Origin: Methanosarcina sp. 2.H.T.1A.6
GTDB taxonomy: Archaea > Halobacteriota > Methanosarcinia > Methanosarcinales > Methanosarcinaceae
Direction: 5' to 3'
DNA length: 64,000 nucleotides
NCBI RefSeq assembly: GCF_000979455.1
Contig: NZ_JJOY01000003.1
Span: 36,854 to 100,853 of the forward strand
Position numbers and translations under genes: made by a program
Shown: positions 10,684 to 19,835 of the stretch, piece by piece
Layout: the number at the start of each line of letters is the position of its first letter
How positions within the stretch are numbered: position 1 is the first letter of the stretch
Notes under the pieces: model-generated
What the model saw: only the letters and a program-made list of their open reading frames with translations
Told to the model about the DNA's origin: nothing
Databases searched by the model: none

Positions 10684-11057
10684 AAAGAGAAATGGAAAAA
10701 ATATAGAATCAGAATACAAAACGGAAGTTGCTATTGATCGTGAATGATGTTAAAGCATTTCTCGTACATGGCATTTTATAGTAATATATTTATAATCAGA
10801 GTATAAAATGTCCACAATTATTTTTGTTTTCGTTTTTGTTGGCATAAGCGAAAGCATGTTACTTCAGATTGGAATTCAGTCGTGAATCTAACCTCAATAT
10901 GGGATTGGTACTGTATTTTTGCGAGAATATAGATAGGGGTCAGGATATTCAGGTAAGATCCCTTCAAATAAACTATGGGAATAATAATAAAGTGATAAGG
11001 ATGTTTGGAAAACCTGATAGTTCAATTTATCTTATTCAGGGGAACGGGGAATAAACA
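10684..11057 (+). promoter_or_regulatory. Intergenic region with likely promoter of the ABC operon
   Basis: An AT-rich 374-nt gap. TTTATAATCAGAGTATAAAATG around 10787-10810 holds two overlapping TATA-like boxes. A 61-codon frame at 10869-11054 starts at TTG, lacks a convincing ribosome site and resembles nothing, so I do not call it. Confidence 0.3.
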
Positions 11058-11924
11058 ATGGAAATTGAAATTAAAAACCTGTCAAAAGCATACGGACCGG
11101 AAAAATCCGTGCTTTCAGGAATCAATCTCGAGCTTCGGCCTCCTTCCATGGTGGGATTAATAGGGCCAAACGGGGCAGGAAAGACCACCCTTATGAAAAT
11201 CCTTGTCAGGCAGCTCCTTGCATCGGCCGGGTCAATAAAAATAGACGGAATGGACATAGGCAAAAGCGAGAATTACCTTAAGAACCGGCTTGGATATCTG
11301 CCCCAGGAGTTCGGCCTTTATGAGGAACTAACCGTATACCAGTTCCTGGATTATATGGCGCTTTTAAAAGGTCTCGGCCCCGAAAAAAAAGAGCGGATTG
11401 AAAGCTGCATAGAAAAAACCGGGCTTTCCGAGAAGCAAAATACCAGAATAAAGACTCTCTCAGGGGGGCAGAAGCAGAGGGTTGGAATTGCACAGGCGCT
11501 TTTAAACGATCCCGAACTTCTGATCGTCGACGAGCCTACTGTGGGCCTTGACCCGGCTGAGAGGGTCAGATTCCGAAATCTCCTGGCCGAAAACGCTAAC
11601 CACAGGCTTGTACTCCTCTCAACTCACATTATTGAAGACGTAGAATCGATCTGCAACCGGCTGATTGTCCTGAACAGGGGTGAAATCCTCTTTGACGGAA
11701 ACCCGGTGGAACTGATTAAAAAGGCTGCAGGGCATGTGGGCATACTTGAATCTGGTTGTGAAGCTGGTCAGGATATCGAAAAGGATTGCATAGTGACTTC
11801 AAGGCTTATAACAGAAACCGGAGCCCAGTACAGAGTTGTCGGAGATAAGCTTCCTTCAGGCATAAAGCCCATGACCCCTTCTCTTGAAGATGCTTATATG
11901 TATCTGATTACACAGAACGGATGA
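11058..11924 (+). CDS. ABC transporter ATP-binding protein
   Basis: 288 residues. Walker A is GPNGAGKTT at 36-44. The signature LSGGQKQRVGIAQALL is near 138, and Walker B with the D-loop is LLIVDEPTVGLDP near 157. The switch His is in LSTHIIEDVESICN. The domain layout matches the drug/sodium-export (CcmA/NatA) class with a short C-terminal extension. Its stop overlaps the next gene by 4 nt (ATGA), giving translational coupling to the permease-peptidase. Confidence 0.93.
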   Translation: MEIEIKNLSKAYGPEKSVLSGINLELRPPSMVGLIGPNGAGKTTLMKILVRQLLASAGSIKIDGMDIGKSENYLKNRLGYLPQEFGLYEELTVYQFLDYMALLKGLGPEKKERIESCIEKTGLSEKQNTRIKTLSGGQKQRVGIAQALLNDPELLIVDEPTVGLDPAERVRFRNLLAENANHRLVLLSTHIIEDVESICNRLIVLNRGEILFDGNPVELIKKAAGHVGILESGCEAGQDIEKDCIVTSRLITETGAQYRVVGDKLPSGIKPMTPSLEDAYMYLITQNG

Positions 11925-14212
11925 AGGAGCGTAAAATGGCAGACAAAACTCCTTTTTTAGCAGGATTTTCCTTTCTGTTCAATGAAATCAGGCTGATTTC
12001 CAGATCAAAGCTGACACTGATATCCATATTCTTGACGGTTCTGGCTACAGTGCTGGGGCTGAATGATATCGATTATACGAATGAACGCAGTTTGGTAGGG
12101 CTGGCAAAAACTTCTTTTACCGTAACCCTCGGTCCTGCACAATACGCAGCTATAACCGGTTCCCTTCTCTTTGCAGTGCTCACACTTATACTGCTCAGCA
12201 AGGACCACCGGCATAACAGCAAGGACATTTTGAATACATCCTGTAATTATTCTCAGCTGCTGGTGTTCCGTACAGCAGCAATTCTCTTTTACGGAATTTT
12301 TACAGTAGTGCTGGGGTCAATTGCCTTATATGCAGTCCAGGTTTTTGTCCTCAAAATTGCCTTTGATCCTGTAGTTTCTCTCTCCGGTCTACTGGTAATT
12401 ACGCTTGCAGGAATCTTTTTTACAGTTCTGATTTGCAGTGGACTCTACCTGATCACGGAAGATCTGGATATTTCTTTTCTCATATACTGTATTCTTTTTT
12501 TCATGAGTATAGGCAGTTCAAATTACCTTTTAATGTGGGTCCGGGCTCCGGTAGTCATGTATTCGGACTTCGGCGGAATCCTCCCGGTTTTTAAGCTTGT
12601 TCTCTACAACAGGCTTTTCTGGATTTTTGTTTCCACCGGAATTTTTACCTTCGGGCTGCTGTGCAGAAGACGATATGAATCAAATTTGAGCTTGTCTTTG
12701 AAGCTCAATGCAAAGCAGTTCTGGATTCCTGTTCTGGTCCTGCTGCTTCTGGGCGCTTCTCTTTTTGTCTATATCAACGAACCCTATATTAACCGAAATG
12801 ACAGTGTATTCAAAACCGAACTTAAGGCAAATGAAAATGTAAAATTAACTAATGTTTACTCGAATGTTCAGTTCTTTCCTGTAAACCAGAGCCTTTCGGC
12901 CAGGGTACTCTATGAATTTGAAAAAGAATCGGGTACTGAATACATTGATTTTATCACAAATTCAGGGCTTCATATAAAAAAACTTACTGTAAATGGAGTT
13001 GAGGCTCCCAATTCCTTAAAGAGTATAAAGGGAACGGATAAGGTACGTTTGGAAGTCCCTGCCGAATCAAGGAACGTTACCATAGATATTAGCTACGCAG
13101 GCAAGCTCAAATATCCTTCTTCAATCGGCTTTCCCGGTTATATCTCAAAGGAGAGTATATACCTGCTGGAAAACTCACACTGGATTTTCGAACCCCTGAC
13201 CGGTTCAAAAGATATGATAGAGATAAAGGGTTCTGTCACGGCTCCGAAGAACCTGGTAATGGTCGTTCCCGGGGAATTAACAGGAGTTCTGGAAGAGCAC
13301 GGCCGAAAAACCTGGGAATACAGTGCCCTTTCCAATGATTTTTCACCCGGAGTCTTTGCAGGGAACTACGAAGTAAAAAAGATGCTGGCTGGCAGTACTG
13401 AGATCGAGTTCTATTACAGTCCAAAACACAGGGCGTATATAGAAGCCCTTGGGATTGAAAACTATTTAATAAATATTGTTTCCTATTATGAAAAAAACAT
13501 AGGCGTCTATCCGTATCAGGAATACCCTTTAAAAATAGTAGAAAGTTCTATCTACAAAACCGGCGGGCATTCCACCCTGAATATCGTAACGGTTTCAGAA
13601 TATGTGTTTAACAGAGAACTGGACAGGGAAATTGGAGGAGATTCAGATGGCTTTTCCCCTGATCTCACATCTCTTAAAGACATCACCTTTGTTGGAGATA
13701 TGGACCTGTTAGCCCATGAAATCGCTCATCAGTGGTGGGGAACAGGAGTTTTCGTGGAGGAAAATCCCCCCTGGTCGTCGGAAGGGCTTGCAGATTACCT
13801 GGCCTACAAATACGTAACAGAAGAGTTTGGTTCCTATGCATCGGGATATATCCTGGCAATGTGGAAAGGCGGGGTAGATTCCATGGAAAACAGTTATTAC
13901 TATGCGAATCCGAAAATGCTGGAAAACCTGCCTGAAAAACAGAGACAAAAGTATGAAATGGAAACTCGAAAAATAGAACTCTATTCCCAGATGCCTATGC
14001 TCTTGCTGAGAGCCGAAGAGCTGCTCGGGGAAGAGTCATTTTTTATAAAGTTATCGGATATTTATGCGGAGTACAGGTTTAAATCCCTCTCTTATGAAGA
14101 ATTCCTGTCTTCAACAGGTCTGAGTGAAGTCGATCTTGATGAGGACCCGGTAAAGGGGAAAGAAACGGGGACAAAAGAAACAGCAGAAAGGGAGGCGGTT
14201 TTCGATGAATAA
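11921..14212 (+). CDS. ABC-2 type permease fused to an M1-family metallopeptidase domain
   Basis: 763 residues. The first half (about 1-290) has six or more transmembrane helices in the ABC-2 exporter style. A beta-rich stretch follows (about 300-480). Residues about 500-720 form a gluzincin domain with the zinc motif H599-E-I-A-H603-QWW and a downstream Glu in SSEGLADYLAYKY. I do not see a clear GxMEN exopeptidase motif, so substrate preference may differ from true aminopeptidases. The peptidase probably faces outside and acts on the exported substrate or on membrane-proximal peptides; this is inference. It overlaps the ATPase gene by 4 nt and the next permease gene by 8 nt. Confidence 0.88.
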   Translation: MKERKMADKTPFLAGFSFLFNEIRLISRSKLTLISIFLTVLATVLGLNDIDYTNERSLVGLAKTSFTVTLGPAQYAAITGSLLFAVLTLILLSKDHRHNSKDILNTSCNYSQLLVFRTAAILFYGIFTVVLGSIALYAVQVFVLKIAFDPVVSLSGLLVITLAGIFFTVLICSGLYLITEDLDISFLIYCILFFMSIGSSNYLLMWVRAPVVMYSDFGGILPVFKLVLYNRLFWIFVSTGIFTFGLLCRRRYESNLSLSLKLNAKQFWIPVLVLLLLGASLFVYINEPYINRNDSVFKTELKANENVKLTNVYSNVQFFPVNQSLSARVLYEFEKESGTEYIDFITNSGLHIKKLTVNGVEAPNSLKSIKGTDKVRLEVPAESRNVTIDISYAGKLKYPSSIGFPGYISKESIYLLENSHWIFEPLTGSKDMIEIKGSVTAPKNLVMVVPGELTGVLEEHGRKTWEYSALSNDFSPGVFAGNYEVKKMLAGSTEIEFYYSPKHRAYIEALGIENYLINIVSYYEKNIGVYPYQEYPLKIVESSIYKTGGHSTLNIVTVSEYVFNRELDREIGGDSDGFSPDLTSLKDITFVGDMDLLAHEIAHQWWGTGVFVEENPPWSSEGLADYLAYKYVTEEFGSYASGYILAMWKGGVDSMENSYYYANPKMLENLPEKQRQKYEMETRKIELYSQMPMLLLRAEELLGEESFFIKLSDIYAEYRFKSLSYEEFLSSTGLSEVDLDEDPVKGKETGTKETAEREAVFDE

Positions 14213-14963
14213 GCCCTCAACAAATAATTTCCCTAACCTGTTGAGAGTCTTGAAATATGAAGTTTTGAGGCTGGCATATAATAAAAAATATTTTTACATG
14301 GTACTCATCGAGTTGCTATTTGCCTGTTACATCCTTGTGAGCTTTGTATCAGGCGGAACAGACGGGACCGCTCCTTTCTCAAAATGGACGTATTCGGGAT
14401 TTCTCTCTCTTATAGGGCCACTTTTATCAGTTATCCTTATCCTTCTCTGCATGTCCGTTTTTTCGGAAAAGGAAGTTGCGGTTCGAAATATAATATTTTC
14501 GACCCCGCTTTCCGAGCCAAAATATTATCTGCTAAAAGCTTCGGCAATCACGGCTGTTTTCGTATTTGCTGCTTCTTTGCCGATTTTATTGAGCTTTGTG
14601 TATTATGCCCATTACTTTAATTTCTACGCTTATGCTGAGTTCACGCTTCCCTTACTGTTATTTCTGTTGCCTTCCCAGATCTTTGTACTGGGGCTTGCCC
14701 TAACGGCCGGGAGAGTCCATTCCAGACTGCTTTACCCTCTTTTGCCTCTTGTGCTGTTTCTGGGATTTTTTAATCCGAGATTTCCTGCATGGATTGACCT
14801 GTTTGGGAATAATTTTCTTTCGTGGCCCCTGAGATGGCATCTGGGGGTCATGGAGGGTCAAATACCCTATATTCTGCCTGATGATTTCCTCTACAGTAGA
14901 CTGGCTTTTGTATTTATGGGTATCTTTCTGCTTGTACTTGCCTGTAGAATATCCAAAACTTGA
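14205..14963 (+). CDS. ABC-2 type permease, third gene of exporter operon
   Basis: 252 residues with six hydrophobic segments and the ABC-2 layout: a cytosolic start, KYEVLRLAYNKKYF, then helix 1. EKEVAVRNIIFSTPLSEPKYYLLKA is the typical coupling-helix loop after helix 2. Its ATG lies inside the end of the permease-peptidase gene (8-nt overlap), so the three genes 11058-14963 form one coupled unit. The two permeases are presumably the two halves of the channel. Confidence 0.82.
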   Translation: MNKPSTNNFPNLLRVLKYEVLRLAYNKKYFYMVLIELLFACYILVSFVSGGTDGTAPFSKWTYSGFLSLIGPLLSVILILLCMSVFSEKEVAVRNIIFSTPLSEPKYYLLKASAITAVFVFAASLPILLSFVYYAHYFNFYAYAEFTLPLLLFLLPSQIFVLGLALTAGRVHSRLLYPLLPLVLFLGFFNPRFPAWIDLFGNNFLSWPLRWHLGVMEGQIPYILPDDFLYSRLAFVFMGIFLLVLACRISKT

Positions 14964-15080
14964 GTTTCGCCGTCTCTTCCTATAGAGCTTGTCCCGGCAA
15001 AGAAAGTGTACGGCCCCAATTTCATGGGTGTGTTTGATAAAGTTAATGGGCAGTGCTTGAGCAGCTCTTGAGCAGGGTTA

Positions 15081-15922
15081 TTAATGCGAGCTGCCCAAGA
15101 TTTTCCTGACTTTCAGGAACCTCATAGTACGGCGCTCTCTTTCAGTCTCGACAAGCCCGGCTTTTGCCGGTTTGAGCAGGCGGGAATAGAGAAACATATC
15201 CCCTGCAAGGTTGTATTCCTCCGAGAGTTTACCAAGCATTTCCCTGATAACTCTTGCCGCGCTGACCCAGGTTTCAGGCACACTTTCAAGGATTTTTTTC
15301 GTCAAAAAGATCGGGGTTTATGGCATACAGCTGCCCTCTTCAGAGAGTCCGAAGAGGCCTGTTATCTTTTTTCAGCTCCTCCCGGATGTGCAGGTAATAA
15401 GCGAGTTATTCTTCCGTTAAGCGCCTTGCCTTTTTTTCCCGGATAGGAGCCACTCCGGCCGTAATTCCTCAAGGGAGATCGGGACTACACGCTCGAGTTT
15501 CCCATTTTCATGAACAATGTCAAGGCCCTCGGTGAGGTCAACAACAAGGAGTTCGGAAGGATTTTTTCCCCAGGAAAACAGTTCCAGGAATCCCGTATAT
15601 TCAATAACGGACCTGCGGGTAAACCAGATGATCATTTCGGCTTCGGTTTCAGATACCTGCTTCCAGAAATCTTTCACCCGGTTCCAGAACATTTCGGCTT
15701 CGGGAGATTGGGTCATGTAGGCTGCTTCGTCTTCCATTTCTGCAAAAAGGGATTCAAAATATTTTTCCTCTTTTCCAGGTCATATGGGGAGATCGGGCCG
15801 AGGCTCAGGTCATCCGGAAGGGCAAGGACATTTTCCCCGGGATTGCCACGGAGAACAAATTTCAAGGAGCCCCACGCCGATTCGGTGAAGATTATATGAA
15901 CTGTTTTGGTTGTCATTTTCAA
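15081..15922 (-). pseudogene. Decayed DUF1835/DUF3658 protein gene
   Basis: Three pieces in different frames make one broken protein. The first (15922-15713) reads HIIFTESAWGSLKFVLRG and LALPDDLSLGPI, the DUF1835 start. A frameshift in an A-run near 15765-15775 moves the frame to EEKYFESLFAEMEDEAAYM and on to about 15430. There a further shift and a TAA stop interrupt RRLTEE-LAYYLHIREELKK. The last piece (15305-15081) reads ILESVPETWVSAARVIREMLGKL, the DUF3658 end. At least three lesions are present, none explained by UAG reading. A dead gene in an otherwise intact neighbourhood. Confidence 0.8.
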
Positions 15923-16131
15923 GCACCATGTTTTTGAGAGAATTATTTAAGTGAGGTGGTGAATAGACAGGATTTTTTAATGGATAATAGGCTTACTTAC
16001 ATAAAAAAATGTAGTAGTGAAAAAATATATTTCACCTCCATTTTTCAAATATGCTGGCTTAGGAAGGTGTTTATGGGAAGATGAAGCGGATTTTACAATT
16101 CTATATTTAGCCGAAGGAAAACCTCAAATAT

Positions 16132-16167
16132 TAGTTAGACGATCTAACTAGTTAGTCTGGCTAACTA
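16132..16167 (+). promoter_or_regulatory. Double palindromic operator of the MarR-MATE operon
   Basis: Two overlapping perfect inverted repeats lie 33 nt before the MarR start codon. TAGTTAGA (16132-16139) pairs with TCTAACTA (16143-16150). TAGTTAG (16149-16155) pairs with CTAACTA (16161-16167). They share the TA at 16149-16150. A TATA-like CTATATTTA lies about 25-30 nt upstream, so a bound repressor would cover the start of transcription. This is the expected site for autoregulation by the MarR protein. Confidence 0.75.
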
Positions 16168-16199
16168 AATCCCACTAATCTCATTAATGGAGAGCAAAA

Positions 16200-16628
16200 A
16201 TGGCAATCTCTCAGTTTTTTGAAAAAATTGACCGATATTATCAAAAAAATTTAAAAGAATATGAATTTTCAGAGGAATACAGTGATATCAGCTTCAATAC
16301 CTTCCTCTACCTCAGGAAAATAAATTCCCTGGGCAATCCCACAATATCCGAACTGGCAAAGGCCATGGAGGTCAGTAAACCTTCTGCAAGTAACATGGTC
16401 TCTAAAATGACGGAAAAAGGCCTGGTAGAAACAGGGGCTTCTCCGAAAGACGGAAGAGTTTGCCTTCTAAGGCTTACCGATAAAGGGAAAAAGGTAGTTG
16501 AGATTGAAAACGGGGCTGACATGAAGTTTTTCGAAAAAGTCCGGGAAATCTTGGATGATGAAGAACTTGAGGTTCTGGAGAAGATTTTTGAGAAAATCGC
16601 CGCCGGTCTGGAAGAGGAAAATGCATGA
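16200..16628 (+). CDS. MarR-family transcriptional regulator
   Basis: 142 residues. The N-terminal helix is followed by a winged helix-turn-helix with NPTISELAKAMEVSKPSASNMVSKMTEKGLV (about 40-75) and a DGRVCLLRLTDKGKK wing, the MarR signature. A C-terminal dimerisation helix follows. The ATG is behind GGAGAG. The stop overlaps the efflux gene by 4 nt, so the regulator and pump are coupled. It very likely binds the double palindrome just upstream and is released by a pump substrate. Confidence 0.92.
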   Translation: MAISQFFEKIDRYYQKNLKEYEFSEEYSDISFNTFLYLRKINSLGNPTISELAKAMEVSKPSASNMVSKMTEKGLVETGASPKDGRVCLLRLTDKGKKVVEIENGADMKFFEKVREILDDEELEVLEKIFEKIAAGLEEENA

Positions 16629-18025
16629 CCGATGAGCAGGAAATGAGGGATGCAAGCATCGGGAAGCTGTTCCTGAAATTCGTATTCCCTACAACCATCG
16701 GGTTGATCGTTGTGGGAATCCAGGGAGTTATTGACGGTTTATTTATCGGAAACGCCGTGGGTGATCAGGGACTGGCAGGGGTGACCCTTGCGTTTCCCGC
16801 GCTTATTGCCATAGCCGCAGCAGGTCACATGATAGGAATCGGGGCATCAAGCCTTGTAGCCCTGGCCCTTGGCAGGGGAGATCAAAAGCGGGCTCATCGA
16901 CTTGTGCATAATGCTTTTCCCCTGCTCCTGCTTGCGGGAATAGGGCTTACCGTCTTCGGGCTAACCTTCTCGGATTCCTACCTCCGGCTGCTGGGAGCTT
17001 CCGGCCCGGTCTTTGCCATGGCCGATGACTATCTCAGGATTCTTTTTGCAGGATCGGTATTCCTGCTCCTGGCAATCGCCCTCGATCCCCTGGTCCGAAA
17101 CGACGGAAGACCCGGCCTTGCCATGTTATGTATGGTTGTGGGTGTTGGCGTAAATCTCGGGCTAGATTACCTCTTCATCGTACGCATGGGCATGGGAATT
17201 CCGGGAGCTGCCACTGCCACCGTAATCGCGTTTTCCCTTTCCGGAATCCTGTTGTCGCTCTACCTTTTCAGCAGGTGGGCCAATCTGAGGCTAAAACCCC
17301 GGGCTTTTTGCCTGGAGACGGGAGTTATTCTCGAGATCATAAAGGCAGGCCTTCCGTCCTTTGCAATTCAGTTTTCAACCTTCTTCCTGCTCTTTGCAAA
17401 CAATTACATGCTGCTCAGGTACGGATCGGCCCTTGCGGTTTCAGGCTACGGTATCATAGGATATGCCTTCTCGATCTTCTCCCTTATCTTTGAAGGAATC
17501 GCGGTTGGCACCCAGCCAATAATCGGATTCAATTACGGAGCCCGCTGTTACTCCCGGGTTGCAGGAACCCTGAAGCTGGCTGCGATTTCCTGCATTGGAA
17601 CCGGAGCATGCGGATTTCTCTTTCTCTCAGTATATCCGGAACAGGTTATCCGTATCTTCAACCACGACAGCCCCGAACTCCTGGCAATTACCCTCAACGG
17701 CATGGGGATTTTCATTTTTGCCCTCCTTGCCCAGGGAACGGTCATGCTGGGTTCGGTATATTTCCAGGCCATAAACAGGGTCAGAACTTCCCTTTTCATC
17801 CAGCTAGGAAAAGTATTTCTTTTCCTCCTCCCCTTGCTCTGGATTTTGCCCTCCTCCCTGGGCATTGATGGGGTCTGGCTCGCAACCCCTGCTGCGGAAT
17901 TCCTGATGCTTGTGGTTGTACTGGGCTTGCTCTGGAGGGAATTTGATTTTCTCAGGAGCAGAAAAACTGTAAGTGAGGAAGGCCACTGCCCTGTTTCTGA
18001 GATAGTATTAACTCCCAACGACTAA
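16625..18025 (+). CDS. MATE-family efflux transporter
   Basis: 466 residues with twelve hydrophobic segments in two related halves. The opening, IGKLFLKFVFPTTIGLIVVGIQGVIDGLFIGNAVG, is the MATE helix 1 motif. The repeat half begins near EIIKAGLPSFAIQFSTFF, and GTQPIIGFNYGA is the family motif after helix 8. It is a cation-driven exporter of drugs or small metabolites. It starts inside the end of the MarR gene. A strong terminator follows at 18184. Confidence 0.93.
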   Translation: MTDEQEMRDASIGKLFLKFVFPTTIGLIVVGIQGVIDGLFIGNAVGDQGLAGVTLAFPALIAIAAAGHMIGIGASSLVALALGRGDQKRAHRLVHNAFPLLLLAGIGLTVFGLTFSDSYLRLLGASGPVFAMADDYLRILFAGSVFLLLAIALDPLVRNDGRPGLAMLCMVVGVGVNLGLDYLFIVRMGMGIPGAATATVIAFSLSGILLSLYLFSRWANLRLKPRAFCLETGVILEIIKAGLPSFAIQFSTFFLLFANNYMLLRYGSALAVSGYGIIGYAFSIFSLIFEGIAVGTQPIIGFNYGARCYSRVAGTLKLAAISCIGTGACGFLFLSVYPEQVIRIFNHDSPELLAITLNGMGIFIFALLAQGTVMLGSVYFQAINRVRTSLFIQLGKVFLFLLPLLWILPSSLGIDGVWLATPAAEFLMLVVVLGLLWREFDFLRSRKTVSEEGHCPVSEIVLTPND

Positions 18026-18036
18026 AGAAGGCTTCC

Positions 18037-18216
18037 ATGCCCCCTGCGAACACTGCCTTCAGAACTCCCCGAATGCGGAATTCAAGGACCCAGACGTCAA
18101 GGGGGCAAAAACCTCTCGATTGCGTTGAGTGCGGGTGGGCACGTTTTGGGAAACCGGCGGCTGCCCTGGCTAAAAAGAGTAGAGGGCTGCCTTACTTAGC
18201 AGCCCTTTTTTCCTGA
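18037..18216 (+). other. Short frame with a Cys pair, possible gene remnant
   Basis: Between the MATE gene and its terminator, a 59-residue frame starting at ATG 18037 contains DCVECGWARFGKPAAALAKK. Another frame over the same bases reads CEHCLQNSPNAEF. Together these look like a zinc-ribbon-like fragment broken by a frameshift, but no ribosome-binding site is clear and no family was recognised. Confidence 0.25.
18184..18211 (+). terminator. Intrinsic-type terminator after the MATE gene
   Basis: GGGCTGC (18184-18190) pairs with GCAGCCC (18199-18205) around an 8-nt loop and is followed directly by six T residues. It lies between the convergent MATE gene and truD. Confidence 0.75.
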
Positions 18217-18253
18217 CGCCTGATTTTCCTGACGCCCGGCTCGTTTTGAGTTC

Positions 18254-19570
18254 TCAGCTCATCTGCAGAGGGTCCACTTTCATATATTCCCGCAGCACGG
18301 TTGTTGCATAACTTCCCTTGGGCAGCATGAATTCAAGCACTGCCTTTGATTTTCCGGGGTTCAGCTCGTCTTCCGAGACCTCGAACTTCGGTTCCACCTG
18401 CAGGAGGACTTCCCTGCGGGTTCCTTTCGAGCTCATTTCCGGGAACTCTTCTATATTAAAGCCTTCGAGAGAGACTTCAAGTTCTTTAAGGACCTCGCTT
18501 TCGATTTCTCCCGGGATCCCGGATGCAAATGCAGTCTTAAAGCCCGGAAGTGGGGCTGTAATGAAAGCACGGCCTAGCTTTATCAGGCGGTTCATGGCGT
18601 TTACGGTTTCTGAGGTGACTTTTTCAGTCTTTGAGGAATCCGGAAGGCCGGCTTCGTTCCTGAAGCAAACGAGATCTCCATCCACTGCCTGGTTTAAGGG
18701 GAGGCCACGTTCAATCCGACGGCAGAGAATTATGTTATAAATATAGGACTGGTAGCCGTGTACAAACATCCTGTAGAGGTTCTGGGGAAGTACGCGGAAA
18801 GCTCCGGAATAATCTTCCGGATTTGATATAAGGTGATTCATCATTGCCCGTTCATGGCCCAGCCGGAGGGGATAGGTTTTCAGGCCCTCTTTATAATCGC
18901 GGGTCTCTTTGACAAACTGGCGGGCCTTTTTTGTCTCCTCAGGTTCATCCGGGAAGGGATCGGCAATATAGCGGAGGGCTGCTTTTTCAAAGTTTCCTTC
19001 AACAATGTCTTTTCCTACCAGATGAGTCACAGGGCGGACAGAGCCGAAACGCTGGACCCCGAAGAAGTTGGGAACGCCGCCCTGCGCAAGAATTTCGTCA
19101 GTTGTCTTTTTGAGCAGAGAACCTGTCTCTTCGGGAGAACTCTCAATATTCCGGATTGTAATTATGAAATCATTTCCCCACAGGTCTCCAAGTTCCACGG
19201 ACTTCCGGGAGCGGCCCAGCACTTTTAATTCTATGTCTTTTAAGTGGATTTTTTCAATTTCGGATGCATCGGTATCAAATATGCTGATCTTCTGGGTGGT
19301 GAGTGCCCTTTTGTCCTTTGTGCCTGCAACGCTGATTCTTTTCTGGCTTACCTGCAGGATTTTTGCGAGGGTCCGGGTCATGTGGTGTGTATCCCAGTCC
19401 CGTTTTGTAAGTTCGAGGATGAGGTATTTTCCTTCCTTTCCTTCCTCCCGGTTTGTGATCTCTTTTACAATGAAATCCTCTATTTCCTGGCGGATCTGCC
19501 CTCCAAGACCTTCGGTATCAGTAAAGTAAAGATTCATTCCTATCTGTTTTTCAATTTCCGGAACTTCCAT
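18254..19570 (-). CDS. truD: tRNA pseudouridine synthase D
   Basis: Converts uridine 13 of tRNA (or the archaeal/eukaryal Pus7-type site) to pseudouridine. 438 residues, the archaeal length. Visible family motifs: ISVAGTKDKRALTTQ, where the Asp is the catalytic residue; GVPNFFGVQRFGS; and the C-terminal PKGSYATTVLREYMKVD. The TRUD insertion domain lies between about 160 and 350. The ATG at 19570 has no ideal ribosome site, but the family start MEVPEIEKQIGM fits. It is convergent with the MATE gene. Confidence 0.93.
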   Translation of the reverse strand: MEVPEIEKQIGMNLYFTDTEGLGGQIRQEIEDFIVKEITNREEGKEGKYLILELTKRDWDTHHMTRTLAKILQVSQKRISVAGTKDKRALTTQKISIFDTDASEIEKIHLKDIELKVLGRSRKSVELGDLWGNDFIITIRNIESSPEETGSLLKKTTDEILAQGGVPNFFGVQRFGSVRPVTHLVGKDIVEGNFEKAALRYIADPFPDEPEETKKARQFVKETRDYKEGLKTYPLRLGHERAMMNHLISNPEDYSGAFRVLPQNLYRMFVHGYQSYIYNIILCRRIERGLPLNQAVDGDLVCFRNEAGLPDSSKTEKVTSETVNAMNRLIKLGRAFITAPLPGFKTAFASGIPGEIESEVLKELEVSLEGFNIEEFPEMSSKGTRREVLLQVEPKFEVSEDELNPGKSKAVLEFMLPKGSYATTVLREYMKVDPLQMS

Positions 19571-19637
19571 AAGTTGTAAACACTCCTTTAATAAATTGGG
19601 TAATATTTCCTGGTAAAAATTTACGGCTTGATTTACG

Positions 19638-19721
19638 GGATAAAATTTACTGGATAAAATTTACTGGATAAAATTTACTGGATAAAATTTACTGGATAAA
19701 ATTTACTGGATAAAATTTACG
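19638..19721. repeat. 14-bp tandem repeat, six units
   Basis: Unit GGATAAAATTTACT is repeated six times with no gaps; the last unit ends in ACG. It lies upstream of truD (minus strand), between truD and the transglutaminase-like gene. Polymerase slippage array; no coding frame. Confidence 0.9.
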
Positions 19722-19835
19722 ACTGGATTACTGACTAAGAATTAAAAGGATAAGATCTGCTGATTAATGGTGCAGATCAAAAGCTTCCAGGGAAGTGTTT
19801 TCTTCCCGTGTGCTGCCGAGGTTAATAGATGGAAC

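Noticed and set aside
10869..11054. 61-codon frame directly before the ABC ATPase gene
   Set aside because: TTG start, no good ribosome site, no family resemblance, and it covers the likely promoter region.
15081..15922. DUF1835/DUF3658 gene saved by UAG reading
   Set aside because: Its lesions are frameshifts plus TAA, none of which pyrrolysine decoding would repair.
19638..19721. Regular repeats considered as a CRISPR array
   Set aside because: The units are 14 bp and directly adjacent without spacers; the same holds for the other arrays in the window.
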